A stretch of 30,717 nucleotides of DNA from Deinococcus cellulosilyticus NBRC 106333 = KACC 11606. GTDB taxonomy: Bacteria > Deinococcota > Deinococci > Deinococcales > Deinococcaceae. This document shows, in pieces, positions 22,754 to 30,717 of the stretch. The stretch spans positions 1 to 30,717 of the forward strand of contig NZ_BJXB01000043.1 of the NCBI RefSeq assembly GCF_007990775.1, written 5' to 3'. The translations under genes were made by a program, and so were the position numbers. The notes beneath the pieces were generated by a model. It saw only the letters and a program-made list of their open reading frames with translations. It was not told the DNA's origin and ran no database searches. Each line of letters begins with the position of its first letter. The first letter of the stretch is position 1.

Positions 22754-23857
22754 ATGCCGATTCTTGCCATTCACTTCATTCCCTTTGCATTTCACAACCT
22801 CCCGGAACGCGACGTGAAAGTCTCCCTGAGAGAGGGGCGGGTGGTGCACCTGTGCGAAAAAGCCGCAGCCCTCGGGGTGGTGAAAGGCATGCCGGAATCG
22901 GCAGTGAGGCTGAAAGCCTCTGAAGCAAGAATCGTGCAGGACACCAGTGTGGAACTCACCCAGCAGTGGCAGGACTTCTTGCTCCAGATGTTCCAGTTCA
23001 GCCCCAACGTGGAAAGCCTCAAGGAGGGGATGTGCCTCCTCACCGCCAGTGAGTACGACGCCCACCAGATCCAGCACCAGTTCGGCTGCCCGGTCGGGGT
23101 GGGTCAGACCCGCGAGCAGGCCCTGATGGCCGCCACCGTGGCCACCAAAAGCAAAGTCCGCATGGTGCTGGATTTCGATCTCTTCTGTCAGGAGGTGCCG
23201 ATCACTTCGCTTGCGGCACTGGGGCTGAAACCCGACACCCTGGAACGCCTGATGTGGCTGGGTGTCACCACCCTGGCAGATCTGAAGTCCTGGAGCCGCA
23301 AACAAATCCAGCATTACTTCGGCACAGAGGCAAAACCCATCCTGGCGCTATTCTTCGAGAAAAACGTGTGGGTGGCCCGGTACAACCTGCCAAAAGAGGT
23401 GATCAGCAAGTTCTTCTTTGATGAACCCGAACAGGAGCCCTTCAAAATCGATCCTGCCCTGAAACTGCTCAGCGAGCACCTCTTCAAGAAACTCTCGGGC
23501 CTGCACCCCCGAAAACTGGTGCTGACTGCCGGGACACCGATTGGGAACCTGTGGGCGTCCCGGAACGTCAAAGACCCCATCCAGAAACCACCGACCTTGC
23601 AGCACCTGATGCGGCTTGCCCTCGATGACAGCTTTGCTCTGCAGTTCGGGGTGGACAAACTCGAAGTCCGGCTCATGGACCTCTACCAGTTGGGAGAACA
23701 AAAAAGCCTCTTTCAACAGAAACCCTCTTCCATGGACGCCGTGAAGCTGGTGCACCAGAGGTTCGCGGGGGCGATGTTTCACTACGAGATCCATGACCCG
23801 TACTCCCAGGCCAGAGACCAGCGTTTCCGCAAGTTGCCTTTCGATGAGGAGGAGTGA
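22754..23857 (+). CDS. imuB: ImuB-like Y-family polymerase homologue, catalytically inactive
   Basis: From the ATG at 22754 (GAGAGG ribosome site) the product has 367 aa. It follows Y-family architecture: MPILAIHFIP strand, 'GVVKGMP' fingers/palm segment, a 'PVGVGQTREQALMAATVATK' segment like 'GIG.TK..A..A...AK', and an HhH-like LAALGLKPDTLERLMWLGVT. The catalytic acids are missing: the first strand has HFIPF instead of D-x-D, and no S-x-D-E motif is present near MCLLTASEY. In mutasomes ImuB is a non-catalytic hub that links DnaE2 to the beta clamp. QKSLF (316-320) looks like a clamp-binding pentapeptide. It sits between lexA and the DUF6504 and dnaE2 genes. Confidence 0.83.
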   Translation: MPILAIHFIPFAFHNLPERDVKVSLREGRVVHLCEKAAALGVVKGMPESAVRLKASEARIVQDTSVELTQQWQDFLLQMFQFSPNVESLKEGMCLLTASEYDAHQIQHQFGCPVGVGQTREQALMAATVATKSKVRMVLDFDLFCQEVPITSLAALGLKPDTLERLMWLGVTTLADLKSWSRKQIQHYFGTEAKPILALFFEKNVWVARYNLPKEVISKFFFDEPEQEPFKIDPALKLLSEHLFKKLSGLHPRKLVLTAGTPIGNLWASRNVKDPIQKPPTLQHLMRLALDDSFALQFGVDKLEVRLMDLYQLGEQKSLFQQKPSSMDAVKLVHQRFAGAMFHYEIHDPYSQARDQRFRKLPFDEEE

Positions 23858-23858
23858 C

Positions 23859-24095
23859 ATGCGCATGTTGATGCAAGCCGCCCATGTGGAAACCCGTGAG
23901 GGCCGCATCAGCCGGGTCACCACCGAGAACCGGGCTTACGTGATCGTCCGCACCGTGGAGCACTGGAGGGCCGGAGGCAGGTGGTGGCGCGGGGAGTACC
24001 CCAGAAACTATTACCTGCTTCGGACCCGTGAAAACACACTGCTGGAAGTCTACGAGGAGGTTTTGACATGGACCCTGAGCGCGATTCAAGACTGA
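23859..24095 (+). CDS. DUF6504-like small protein of the mutasome cassette
   Basis: The 78-aa product has EHWRAGGRWWRGEYPRNYYL followed by RTRENTLLEVYEEV, matching small proteins often encoded between imuB and dnaE2. Their function is unknown. A GAGGAGGAG ribosome site overlaps the imuB stop, one nt before the ATG. The end overlaps the dnaE2 start by 28 nt, so the three genes are translated as a tight unit. Confidence 0.75.
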   Translation: MRMLMQAAHVETREGRISRVTTENRAYVIVRTVEHWRAGGRWWRGEYPRNYYLLRTRENTLLEVYEEVLTWTLSAIQD

Positions 24096-27000
24096 ATGTG
24101 GTGTTCTGCCACTCCTTTTTTTCCCTCGGTGCAGGCACCAGCAGCCCCAGAAGGTTGGTCGAGACCGCCAAGAAGTTCGGGTACACCCACATCGCACTGA
24201 TTGATGAAGCGTGCATGGGTGGCGCAGTGGAACTGGTTGAGGCCTGCCAGGAGCACGGACTGCACCCGATCCTCGGGCAAACCCTGCAGGCGCAGGTGGA
24301 ACTGCTCGGTCAGAGCTTCACAGGAGCCGTGGTGGTGCTGTGCCAGGACCGGGCTCGTTATGCCCAACTCAATGACCTGATCACCTTGCAGAATGAACAG
24401 GGTCACGTGCAACCTGGTCAATTGCAGGGGTTGCAGGTGCTGACAGGAGGAAGAAGGGGTTTGCTGGGGGAACTGGTGCTGCAAGGGGACTTCCGCAGGG
24501 CCAGACTGTGGATTCAGCACCTCAAAGGGATTGTGAATGGCCACCTTTACCTGCAGCTCTGGCATGACCTGTGCCACGGGGATGATCGGATGGCACAGCG
24601 CTTGGTTCAGTTTGCCCGAGAGGAGGACCTGCCGTGCGTGGCTGCCCCTGAGATCCGTTATGCCAGTGAGGACCAGTGGCCCCTCTACGACGCGCTGGTG
24701 TGCGCAAGGCTGGGGACCCAAATTGACCAGCCGCACGAACTCAGACCGGTGAACGGCGCGCAGTGCATTCAACCCTGGGAGCATGTCCTGCAGCGCCTCC
24801 CGTACCCTGAGGCCATCTGGACCACCAATCTTCTGGCCCAGAACTGCAGTTTCGACCTCCTGCCGGACCGATTGATGCCAGCAGATGCATCTTTGCCGCC
24901 CAATTTCAGCCCTCACCTGTACTTGATGATGCGGGCCTATCAGGGCCTGGAAGAACGTTATCCCCCTCATCTTTTGACTCAGGCAGACCAGAGGTTGACT
25001 TACGAACTGGGCATTGTGCGTCAGCACGGCCTGGAGAATTTTTTCCTGCTGGCCACAGAAGTTTCAGACTATTGTCGAGAAAATGGCATTCTGGCAGCAG
25101 GTCGAGGCAGTGCGGCTGGGAGTGTGCTGTGTTTTGTTCTGGGCATCACCCAGGTGGATCCCCTGAAACACAATTTGCTGTTCGAGCGCTTCTTGCATGG
25201 GGAGAAAAAGGCCATGCCTGACGTGGACATTGACATCTCCAGCAGCAGGCGCAGAGAGGTCTTGGCGTGGGTGGAGAAGCGCTTTGGCGAGGCGGGCAAA
25301 GAGGCCATGGTGGCGAACCGCATCACGTACCGATTGCCCAGTGCAGTGCAGGATCTGGCCCGTGCCCTGGGGTTGCCCCAGCAGCAGGCCGCTGACCTGA
25401 CCAAACGGCTGGGTCGGGATTTCCGGCATTTGCGTCCCGGGGACGCCCGGCAAGCAGCGGTGGTTTTTGATGAGGTTCTGGGGAATGCTCCTGCCAAGAC
25501 CGTGCTGCTGGACATCCTGTCTCGGATGGAACGGGGCTTTGTGCGGCACCTCGCTCCACATTCGGGTGGGGTGGTGCTGTCCCGTGAGCCTCTGTCTCAC
25601 TACAGTCCTCTGCGCACATCGTCTGGAGGCATCAGGACCATGGAGTTTGACAAGAACGACATTGAGACCCTGGGCCTCATCAAGCTGGATCTGCTGGGTC
25701 TGAGGATGCTCTCAGCGATTGAGAATGCCCTTGCGGAGATCGAGCGGGTCGAAGGCAAACGGCTGGCTCCCGGCAACCTCCCAGACCATCCGAAGGTCTG
25801 GTGGCGGATATCGCGTGGGGACAACATCGGGGCGTTTCAGATTGAGTCTCCAGGTCAGATGCAACTTTCGGTGCGCAACCAGCCGAAAAACCTCACTGAG
25901 CTGGCCCACCAGGTGGCCTTGTTTCGCCCTGGCCCGATCCAGAGCAACACCGTGCACCCTTATTTGAGACGGAAAGCAGGCAAAGAAAAAGTGCCTCATT
26001 TGCACCCGAGCATCACACCGATCTTGCAGGGGACGTATGGCACAGTGCTCTACCAGGAGCAGGTTTTGAGAATCTGCGTGCATTTTGCAGGCCTGGGCTG
26101 GTTGCAGGCAGATCGGTACCGCAAGAAACTCTCTGCCTGGGAGGATGAAACAGAACTGGCCACCCTCAAAAGACAGTTCATCCAGCACGCTTGTGCCACA
26201 CATGAGGGGTCAGACCATCCGGTGACCCCAGAACTGGCCGAGCAGGTGTTTTCGATGATTGCGGCCTTCAGAGGCTATGGGTTTGCGGAGTCTCATGCAG
26301 TGGCGTTTGCCCAGCATGCTTATGTGTCTGCTTACCTGAAAGAGTTTTTCCCCGCAGCTTATTTTGTGGGGATCTTGAATCACGAACCTGGAATGTACAG
26401 CCGTCAGACCATCACCCAGGAGTGTTTGAAGAGGGGGGTGGAGGTGCTGCCGCTGGACATCAACCAGAGCCAGGTGCTCTTTCGGGTGGAGGTGAAAAAG
26501 GGGATGTGGGGCAAACTGGTGCAGGGCATCCGGTTTGGGCTCTCTGGAGTGAAGGGGTTGAAAGAGGACAGCCCGTCCAGGATTGTCCTGGAACGGACCC
26601 GTGGCTTGTTTTCATCCCTGCAAGATTTTTACACCCGCGTGTCATTGCAGTCTTCGGAGTATGAGGCCCTGGTCCTCGGAGGGGCGTTTGATCTGCTGCT
26701 CTCCAGGCGGGATGCCCTGTACCAGCTGGGGACCTTGCAACGGGCCACCCGGGGTGGAGGAGGGGCGCTCTTTTTGCCAGAGGTGGCCACACCTGCCCTG
26801 GCTCCTTTGACGGATCGAGAAACCCACCTGCTGGACTTGCAATTCAAGCGGGCTTCGGAATCCGGGCGGCACATCATGGATCTGTACCGTTCTGAACTGC
26901 AAAGTCTGGAGGTGTTGCCCCTCAGGGTCCTCAAGGATGGGGACCGGGTGAGGACGGCTGGTTGGGTGATCAGCAAGCAGAGACCCCCGAGTGCTCGCGG

Positions 27001-27211
27001 AGTGGCTTTTTTTGCGCTGGAGGATCGCAGTGAGCGGGCACAGGTGATCATCTCGCCTGAACTGTGGGAGAAAGAACGCATCCTCCTCAGGGACGTACAA
27101 CTGCTCATTGTGGAGGGCCGGGTGCAAGCCGCTGGGGTGAATGTGGCGGTGGTGGCCGAATCCCTGTGGTGTCTGGTGCGCAGGCCTCAATTGGTACCCC
27201 AGAAATCTTGA
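24068..27211 (+). CDS. dnaE2: Error-prone DNA polymerase III alpha subunit (DnaE2/ImuC)
   Basis: This is a 1047-aa C-family polymerase. An N-terminal PHP domain (CHSFFSLGAGTSSPRRLVET ... ALIDEACMGGAVELVEAC) leads into the palm. PDVDID gives catalytic Asp387 and Asp389, and IKLDLLGL gives Asp541. The 387/389/541 spacing matches E. coli DnaE 401/403/555. Further marks are GTVLYQEQVLRI, GYGFAESHAVAFA and a C-terminal OB fold (VRTAGWVISKQRPPSARGVA). The size is typical of DnaE2 and shorter than replicative DnaE. It performs damage-induced mutagenic synthesis with ImuB. A GAGGAGG ribosome site lies inside the preceding gene. A strong terminator follows. Confidence 0.95.
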   Translation: MDPERDSRLNVVFCHSFFSLGAGTSSPRRLVETAKKFGYTHIALIDEACMGGAVELVEACQEHGLHPILGQTLQAQVELLGQSFTGAVVVLCQDRARYAQLNDLITLQNEQGHVQPGQLQGLQVLTGGRRGLLGELVLQGDFRRARLWIQHLKGIVNGHLYLQLWHDLCHGDDRMAQRLVQFAREEDLPCVAAPEIRYASEDQWPLYDALVCARLGTQIDQPHELRPVNGAQCIQPWEHVLQRLPYPEAIWTTNLLAQNCSFDLLPDRLMPADASLPPNFSPHLYLMMRAYQGLEERYPPHLLTQADQRLTYELGIVRQHGLENFFLLATEVSDYCRENGILAAGRGSAAGSVLCFVLGITQVDPLKHNLLFERFLHGEKKAMPDVDIDISSSRRREVLAWVEKRFGEAGKEAMVANRITYRLPSAVQDLARALGLPQQQAADLTKRLGRDFRHLRPGDARQAAVVFDEVLGNAPAKTVLLDILSRMERGFVRHLAPHSGGVVLSREPLSHYSPLRTSSGGIRTMEFDKNDIETLGLIKLDLLGLRMLSAIENALAEIERVEGKRLAPGNLPDHPKVWWRISRGDNIGAFQIESPGQMQLSVRNQPKNLTELAHQVALFRPGPIQSNTVHPYLRRKAGKEKVPHLHPSITPILQGTYGTVLYQEQVLRICVHFAGLGWLQADRYRKKLSAWEDETELATLKRQFIQHACATHEGSDHPVTPELAEQVFSMIAAFRGYGFAESHAVAFAQHAYVSAYLKEFFPAAYFVGILNHEPGMYSRQTITQECLKRGVEVLPLDINQSQVLFRVEVKKGMWGKLVQGIRFGLSGVKGLKEDSPSRIVLERTRGLFSSLQDFYTRVSLQSSEYEALVLGGAFDLLLSRRDALYQLGTLQRATRGGGGALFLPEVATPALAPLTDRETHLLDLQFKRASESGRHIMDLYRSELQSLEVLPLRVLKDGDRVRTAGWVISKQRPPSARGVAFFALEDRSERAQVIISPELWEKERILLRDVQLLIVEGRVQAAGVNVAVVAESLWCLVRRPQLVPQKS

Positions 27212-27240
27212 GGGCGTGCTGCTTGGCTGGAACGGGAAAT

Positions 27241-27276
27241 TGAAGGCATCCTGATGCCAGGATGCCTTCAGGGTTT
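27241..27276 (+). terminator. Terminator of the lexA-imuB-dnaE2 unit
   Basis: TGAAGGCATCC (27241-27251) and GGATGCCTTCA (27260-27270) form a perfect 11-bp stem with an 8-nt loop, followed by GGGTTTT. Confidence 0.75.
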
Positions 27277-27323
27277 TCGGGTGTGTTTTGGGCGCTTCAG
27301 GGGTCCAGTTGCAGCTTGTGTGA

Positions 27324-27605
27324 TCAGCAGGTGGCACAGGGTTTGGTGTCATCTGGTTTGGGCGCGTGTCGTTGCTGGGAAAGCATGGAGGACAGCACTC
27401 TGCACAAGTGACAGGGAACTTCCTGTGGTGAGGTGATACCGCAGTCACTGCAGGGTCCGGTGATGTCAACTCTCTGCAGGGTGTGTTGGAGGGATCGTGG
27501 TGTGGCCAAGGAGTACACCGTCATGATCAGCAGGGCCGCCAGCAGAGTGATTTGCATTGGAATTCGGATGGGTGGAGGTTGGGAGACTGGTGTTTGAAGT
27601 AGCAT
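27324..27605 (-). CDS. Small membrane protein with zinc-ribbon cysteines
   Basis: The 93-aa product has one transmembrane helix (about 18-34, MQITLLAALLIMTVYSLA) and then CxxC pairs: CSDC, CHLC and CATC at the very end. Such small ribbon proteins are common and unassigned. TACAAT (minus strand) ends 5 nt before the ATG and GGGAAA lies just upstream. The codon pattern and Cys pairs argue for a real gene, but no homologue is known to me. Confidence 0.5.
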   Translation of the reverse strand: MLLQTPVSQPPPIRIPMQITLLAALLIMTVYSLATPRSLQHTLQRVDITGPCSDCGITSPQEVPCHLCRVLSSMLSQQRHAPKPDDTKPCATC

Positions 27606-27778
27606 GTTTCATTGTATTTCCCTGCAACGGTTTCCATCAGGGGTAGGTGACGCTGGGTTCTGCACCTTTAGTGAATGGGGTGCATTTTAGGCACTGGTGG
27701 GAATGATTCTAAGGTTTGCTGTGCAGGTTTTTTTATTTTCTTTTGCTCTATAAGGTTTTTGCGATTGTCAATGGGGAA

Positions 27779-28504
27779 ATGCCTGTAAATGAAATCCCTT
27801 ACGATGGGATTTCATTTTGGTGGGATTACAATGATTTGGAGTTGAATTTGTTTTGGGGTGAAAGGTGCGTGACTGCTGTGATCACAACTGATGTGATTGT
27901 TCGCCTGAACAGAAGAGTTCCCCAGCCTGATGTGGTGTCCCACAGAATCATGCTGGCCTGCAAGCAGTTTGGAATTGATGACAGGATCCAGCAGGCGCAC
28001 TTTGTGGCGCAGTTGATGGCGGAGAGCAGCCTGATCCCCAAAGAGGAGAACCTGTCGTATACGGCGAGGCGCATCTTGCAGGTGTGGCCTTCTCGCTTCA
28101 AAAGCCTGGCTGAGGCTTTGCCTTACGAGAGGAACCCTGAAGCTCTGGCCAACAAGGTGTACGGCAACCGTCCTGAGCTTGGGAACAGTCATCCCGGTGA
28201 TGGTTGGGTTTTCAGGGGTCGTGGGTACATTCAGTTGACGGGGAGACGCAATTACACCCTGTATGGCAGGAGGCTGGGTGTGAATCTGGTGGATGCCCCG
28301 CAATTGCTGTTGCAGGTGGGGGTGGGGTCTCTGGCCGCTGCGGTGTTTTGGAGTGATCATGGTTGCAACGACATTGCCAGTGACCCAAGGTTGACGGTGC
28401 AGGACAAGTGTGCCAGGATCACCAAGAAAATCACGGGGTCGGAAAGGGACTGGCAGAGGCGTTTGGTGCTCACCCGACAGGTGCTCAATTTGTTGCAAGC
28501 ATAA
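27779..28504 (+). CDS. GH19 chitinase-like lytic enzyme (endolysin type)
   Basis: The catalytic region begins at about the VVSHRIMLACKQFGI segment. It has 'AHFVAQLMAESS' (catalytic Glu), 'EENLSYTARRILQVWPSRF', 'ANKVYGNRPELGNSHPGDGW', 'FRGRGYIQLTGRRNYTLYG' and 'ITGSERDW'. These match GH19-family enzymes that cut chitin or, in phage and prophage versions, peptidoglycan. There is no signal peptide or wall-binding domain, so a phage-type lysin or bacteriocin-like use is possible. From ATG 27779 the protein has 241 aa. The first 60 residues are unusual (DGISFWWDYNDLELNLFWGE) and A+T-rich, and an in-frame TTG at 27716 is an alternative start. The upstream DNA holds TATAAG (27749-27754). Confidence 0.75.
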   Translation: MPVNEIPYDGISFWWDYNDLELNLFWGERCVTAVITTDVIVRLNRRVPQPDVVSHRIMLACKQFGIDDRIQQAHFVAQLMAESSLIPKEENLSYTARRILQVWPSRFKSLAEALPYERNPEALANKVYGNRPELGNSHPGDGWVFRGRGYIQLTGRRNYTLYGRRLGVNLVDAPQLLLQVGVGSLAAAVFWSDHGCNDIASDPRLTVQDKCARITKKITGSERDWQRRLVLTRQVLNLLQA

Positions 28505-28537
28505 GGGCAACAGTGACGTTTCTGGGTGTTTCCTGGT

Positions 28538-28774
28538 TCAGATGTGGGGTTCGTCCTCCCAGTGGATGGTGATGCGTCTGGCCCCGAGGGCCTGCAGCAC
28601 TTTCAGCAGGGTGTGGGTGACCAGGGGTTTTTGGCCTTGCAGGTACTGGTTGATGACCTGCCCGGGGTTTTTGCTGTCTGGGCTGATCTGCTGTCCGAGG
28701 TCTTTCTGGGTGCGTTTTTGGTGTCGCATGCGGGTGCGGATCTGGTCGATGAGTTGTTCTTCCAGGTTGGGCAT
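28538..28774 (-). CDS. Small Cro/CI-like helix-turn-helix protein (copy 2)
   Basis: The 78-aa product is a paralogue of the protein at 7891-8127. The HTH is clear: helix (IRTRMRHQKR), TQKDLGQQI, then the SKNPGQVINQYLQGQK recognition region and a closing LLKVLQALGA helix. It is divergent from the helicase gene at 28869, with three identical-phase operator repeats between. That makes it the likely repressor of the helicase and of itself. TAACGT lies 5 nt before the ATG on the minus strand. Confidence 0.75.
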   Translation of the reverse strand: MPNLEEQLIDQIRTRMRHQKRTQKDLGQQISPDSKNPGQVINQYLQGQKPLVTHTLLKVLQALGARRITIHWEDEPHI

Positions 28775-28789
28775 GCTTCACGTTAGCAC

Positions 28790-28862
28790 ATCAATCTGTC
28801 AGATGGTTTTATCAATCCAACAGATATATAAATCAATCCATTAGATTGTTTTCGGATAGAAT
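28790..28862. promoter_or_regulatory. Triple operator repeat and helicase promoter
   Basis: ATCAATCTGTCAGAT (28790-28804), ATCAATCCAACAGAT (28811-28825) and ATCAATCCATTAGAT (28832-28846) are direct repeats with start-to-start steps of exactly 21 bp, two helical turns. Each is a partial palindrome (ATC...GAT). TAGAAT (28857-28862) ends 6 nt before the helicase ATG at 28869. Repeat 3 covers its -35/spacer region, and repeat 1 lies next to the start of the divergent HTH gene. Confidence 0.75.
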
Positions 28863-28868
28863 GAGTGC

Positions 28869-30717
28869 ATGGAAAAGGCGATCTTCCCCTCGCTGGACAT
28901 GCTTTTCTCCAACGGAGAACCCCCCAAAGACCTCATTTTGCAGCTGCCCACCGGGGCCGGGAAAACCCACCTTGCCCGACTGGATTCCCAGCACACCGCA
29001 CGTCAGGGCTTCAAAATTGTTTACCTGTGCCCCCTCAAGACCATGGCCCAGGAAATCCACGACACCTGGGCTGAAAGCCTGAAAGTGGGCCTCTACACTG
29101 CAGACACCGAATTTACGGACCAGCCCCCGCTGGAGCAGGACGTGCTGATTTTCACCTACGAGAAATTCGAGTTCATCACCCGCTTCTGGCGCGAACACTG
29201 GGACTGGATTCCCCAGGTGAATTTGCTGGTGGTCGATGAATTCCACATGCTCGCCGATCCCCACCGGGGACCCACCCTGGAAAGCGCACTGACCCGCTTC
29301 CGCAGGCTGAACCCCTTCGTGCGCACCCTGGCCCTCTCTGCCACCCTTGGGAATCTTGCAGAGCTTGGAGAGTGGCTTCAGGCCGAAACGCATCACAGCA
29401 CCCACCGACCTGTGCCTCTGAATTGGCGGGTGGTGCCCTTCACCGGCAGTTCCAAAAAAGACCTGCTGCAAGCAGAACTCAGCACCCCTAAAAGCACCCT
29501 GGTGTTCGTGGGGTCCCGCAGCCGCGCCGAGCACCTCGCTGAGAAGTTTGGGGCCGCTGCGCACCACGCAGGCCTCAGTCCCCAGGCAAGACAGCACACC
29601 GAGGCCCAGTTTCGGGCAGGTAAAATCCTCACGCTTTTCTGCACCCCCACCCTGGAGATGGGACTGAATTTGCCAGCCCAGCGGGTGATTCTCTACGACA
29701 TGGAACGCTACCACCAGGGGGAGTACGTGCCGATCAGCGTGAACAGTGCCTGGCAACGGGCAGGCAGGGCAGGCAGACCCGGACTGCACCTAGAAGGGGA
29801 AGCGGTGGTGTTCATCTACCGGTACCCCAGCCATGCCCAGCCTTACCTGCAAGGACAGTTCGAGCCCATCCGCAGTGGCCTCAAACGCGGCCACCTCACC
29901 AGCTGGATTGTCGCGGAGATTGCAGCCCGCACCAGCAGGAACCTGGAAGAACTGCAGTGCGCCTACCAGCACACCCTGCGTTCCAGGCAGCACCCGGAGG
30001 ACCTGGGACGCCCTATGAACAGCTTGATTTTCACCGGAGCCCTGAAGGAGGAAGCGGGGTCACTGAAAGTCACCCGCACCGGCTGGATTGCCGCTCGGTA
30101 CATGCTGCAGGTGGAGACCGTCTTGCAACTCAGCTGCCAGTTCTCTGCTGACCTCACTTTCTTTGACCTGCTGGTGCTTGCCACCAGCACCCCGGACGTG
30201 CAGGCCCTGCTGCCTTCCCGCGAATCGCTCCGGGACCTGCTTTACCGGGTGGGCCGGGAACCCCGCACGATGCTCACAGGCACCCCCAGTCGGGACCTCA
30301 CCACCCTGTCGATCACCCATGCGGAACTGCTCGGCGCTTACCACACGTCTTGCTTGCTGCGCAGCCACACCCGACAGGAAGAACCCACCGTGCCCAGTTC
30401 TGACCTCCGGCAGGCCGCAGAGCAGGTGTGCCGGGTTTTGCAGGCCTTCGCAGAACTGCTTCCGGTTCAGGAGAACCCGGCTTTGCTGGAGGTGCAACGG
30501 AAAACCCGGGTGCTGGCCTTGATGGTCAGGCATGGCCTGACCGACGAACACGCCACCTTGACGTTGATTCCAGGCATCGGGGGGGTGCATGCCCGCACCT
30601 TGCTGGAGAGGGGCATCACCGACATTGAGAGCCTCGCGCTCAGTGATCCGGCCAGATGGGCTGGGGAGGGCATCCGTCTGGAGCGTGCTGAGAGGTGGGT
30701 GGAACTTGCAGCAGGGC
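28869..30717 (+). CDS. Ski2/Hel308-like DExH helicase with HhH (partial, runs off the window)
   Basis: At least 616 residues are present. Motifs: Walker A PTGAGKT (27-33), LVVDEFH (Walker B, DEFH 123-126), LSATLGN (III, 156-162), CTPTLEMGLNLPA (V, 258-270) and QRAGRAGR (VI, 296-303). A winged-helix/ratchet-like region and a helix-hairpin-helix (LIPGIGGVHARTLLERGITD, about 566-585) follow, as in archaeal Hel308. These helicases move 3'-5' on ssDNA at stalled forks. Only about 26 residues precede Walker A, so the N-terminal strands of Hel308 are shortened. The ATG is 6 nt after TAGAAT with no ribosome site, a leaderless start. It is controlled by the adjacent HTH protein, judging from the triple operator. 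Confidence 0.85.
   Translation, partial: MEKAIFPSLDMLFSNGEPPKDLILQLPTGAGKTHLARLDSQHTARQGFKIVYLCPLKTMAQEIHDTWAESLKVGLYTADTEFTDQPPLEQDVLIFTYEKFEFITRFWREHWDWIPQVNLLVVDEFHMLADPHRGPTLESALTRFRRLNPFVRTLALSATLGNLAELGEWLQAETHHSTHRPVPLNWRVVPFTGSSKKDLLQAELSTPKSTLVFVGSRSRAEHLAEKFGAAAHHAGLSPQARQHTEAQFRAGKILTLFCTPTLEMGLNLPAQRVILYDMERYHQGEYVPISVNSAWQRAGRAGRPGLHLEGEAVVFIYRYPSHAQPYLQGQFEPIRSGLKRGHLTSWIVAEIAARTSRNLEELQCAYQHTLRSRQHPEDLGRPMNSLIFTGALKEEAGSLKVTRTGWIAARYMLQVETVLQLSCQFSADLTFFDLLVLATSTPDVQALLPSRESLRDLLYRVGREPRTMLTGTPSRDLTTLSITHAELLGAYHTSCLLRSHTRQEEPTVPSSDLRQAAEQVCRVLQAFAELLPVQENPALLEVQRKTRVLALMVRHGLTDEHATLTLIPGIGGVHARTLLERGITDIESLALSDPARWAGEGIRLERAERWVELAAG

Noticed and set aside
24086..25027. Open frames antisense to dnaE2
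   Set aside because: They lie within a polymerase gene with intact catalytic motifs and show no domain or start signal.

Overview
The window looks like part of a large accessory replicon (megaplasmid or plasmid) of a Deinococcus-type bacterium. No taxonomic search was possible. The inference rests on five things: a single-strand binding protein with two OB folds in one chain, two plasmid replication initiators of the RepA type found in Deinococcus, each beside its own iteron array, a LexA/ImuB/DnaE2 mutagenesis cassette, moderately high G+C coding sequence, and many genes that begin 6-7 nt after a TANNNT box. That last geometry is typical of the leaderless mRNAs common in Deinococcus.

Layout. 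1-2445: a two-OB-fold SSB convergent with a large HNH-domain protein. 2530-2830: decayed copies of an HU gene and of a small Cro/CI-like repressor gene. 2947-6631: a lipoprotein/membrane-protein operon and a lipoprotein hydrolase. 6731-10649: a MerR-like protein, an intact HU gene, a small repressor divergent from a two-gene operon, a one-helix membrane protein and a trypsin-like protease. 10746-12778: a degenerate tRNA-Pro-like sequence, nine iterons in three groups of three, and rep1. 12775-17382: cargo lying between two convergent rep genes, comprising a possible ADP-ribosyltransferase-like protein, a DUF4238 protein, a DUF6615 nuclease-like protein, a uracil-DNA-glycosylase-like protein and a coupled pair with an RHH-DUF7662 fusion. 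17469-19526: rep2 (minus strand) and its 13 iterons. 19603-20938: a secreted coiled-coil protein and a broken ORF. 20980-27211: the SOS block, with SRAP/YedK and a coupled small ORF on one side of a shared operator and lexA, imuB, a DUF6504 gene and dnaE2 on the other. 27324-28504: a small zinc-ribbon membrane protein and a GH19 lytic enzyme. 28538-end: a second Cro/CI-like repressor divergent from a Ski2/Hel308-like helicase that runs off the window.

How it works together. The strongest functional theme is DNA damage tolerance: SSB, HU, SRAP (abasic-site crosslinking), LexA, ImuB, DnaE2, a UDG-like protein and an HhH-containing helicase. The lexA/yedK intergenic region holds two face-to-face promoters that share one perfect palindrome, so the LexA here probably represses itself, the mutasome and SRAP. 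A second theme is a family of 78-aa Cro/CI-like repressors. One copy faces a two-gene operon, one faces the helicase and one is decayed; the two intact copies have distinct repeated operator sequences. The cargo between the two rep genes and the HNH and protease genes are the best candidates for undescribed defence or conflict functions, but that is inference from domain content only.
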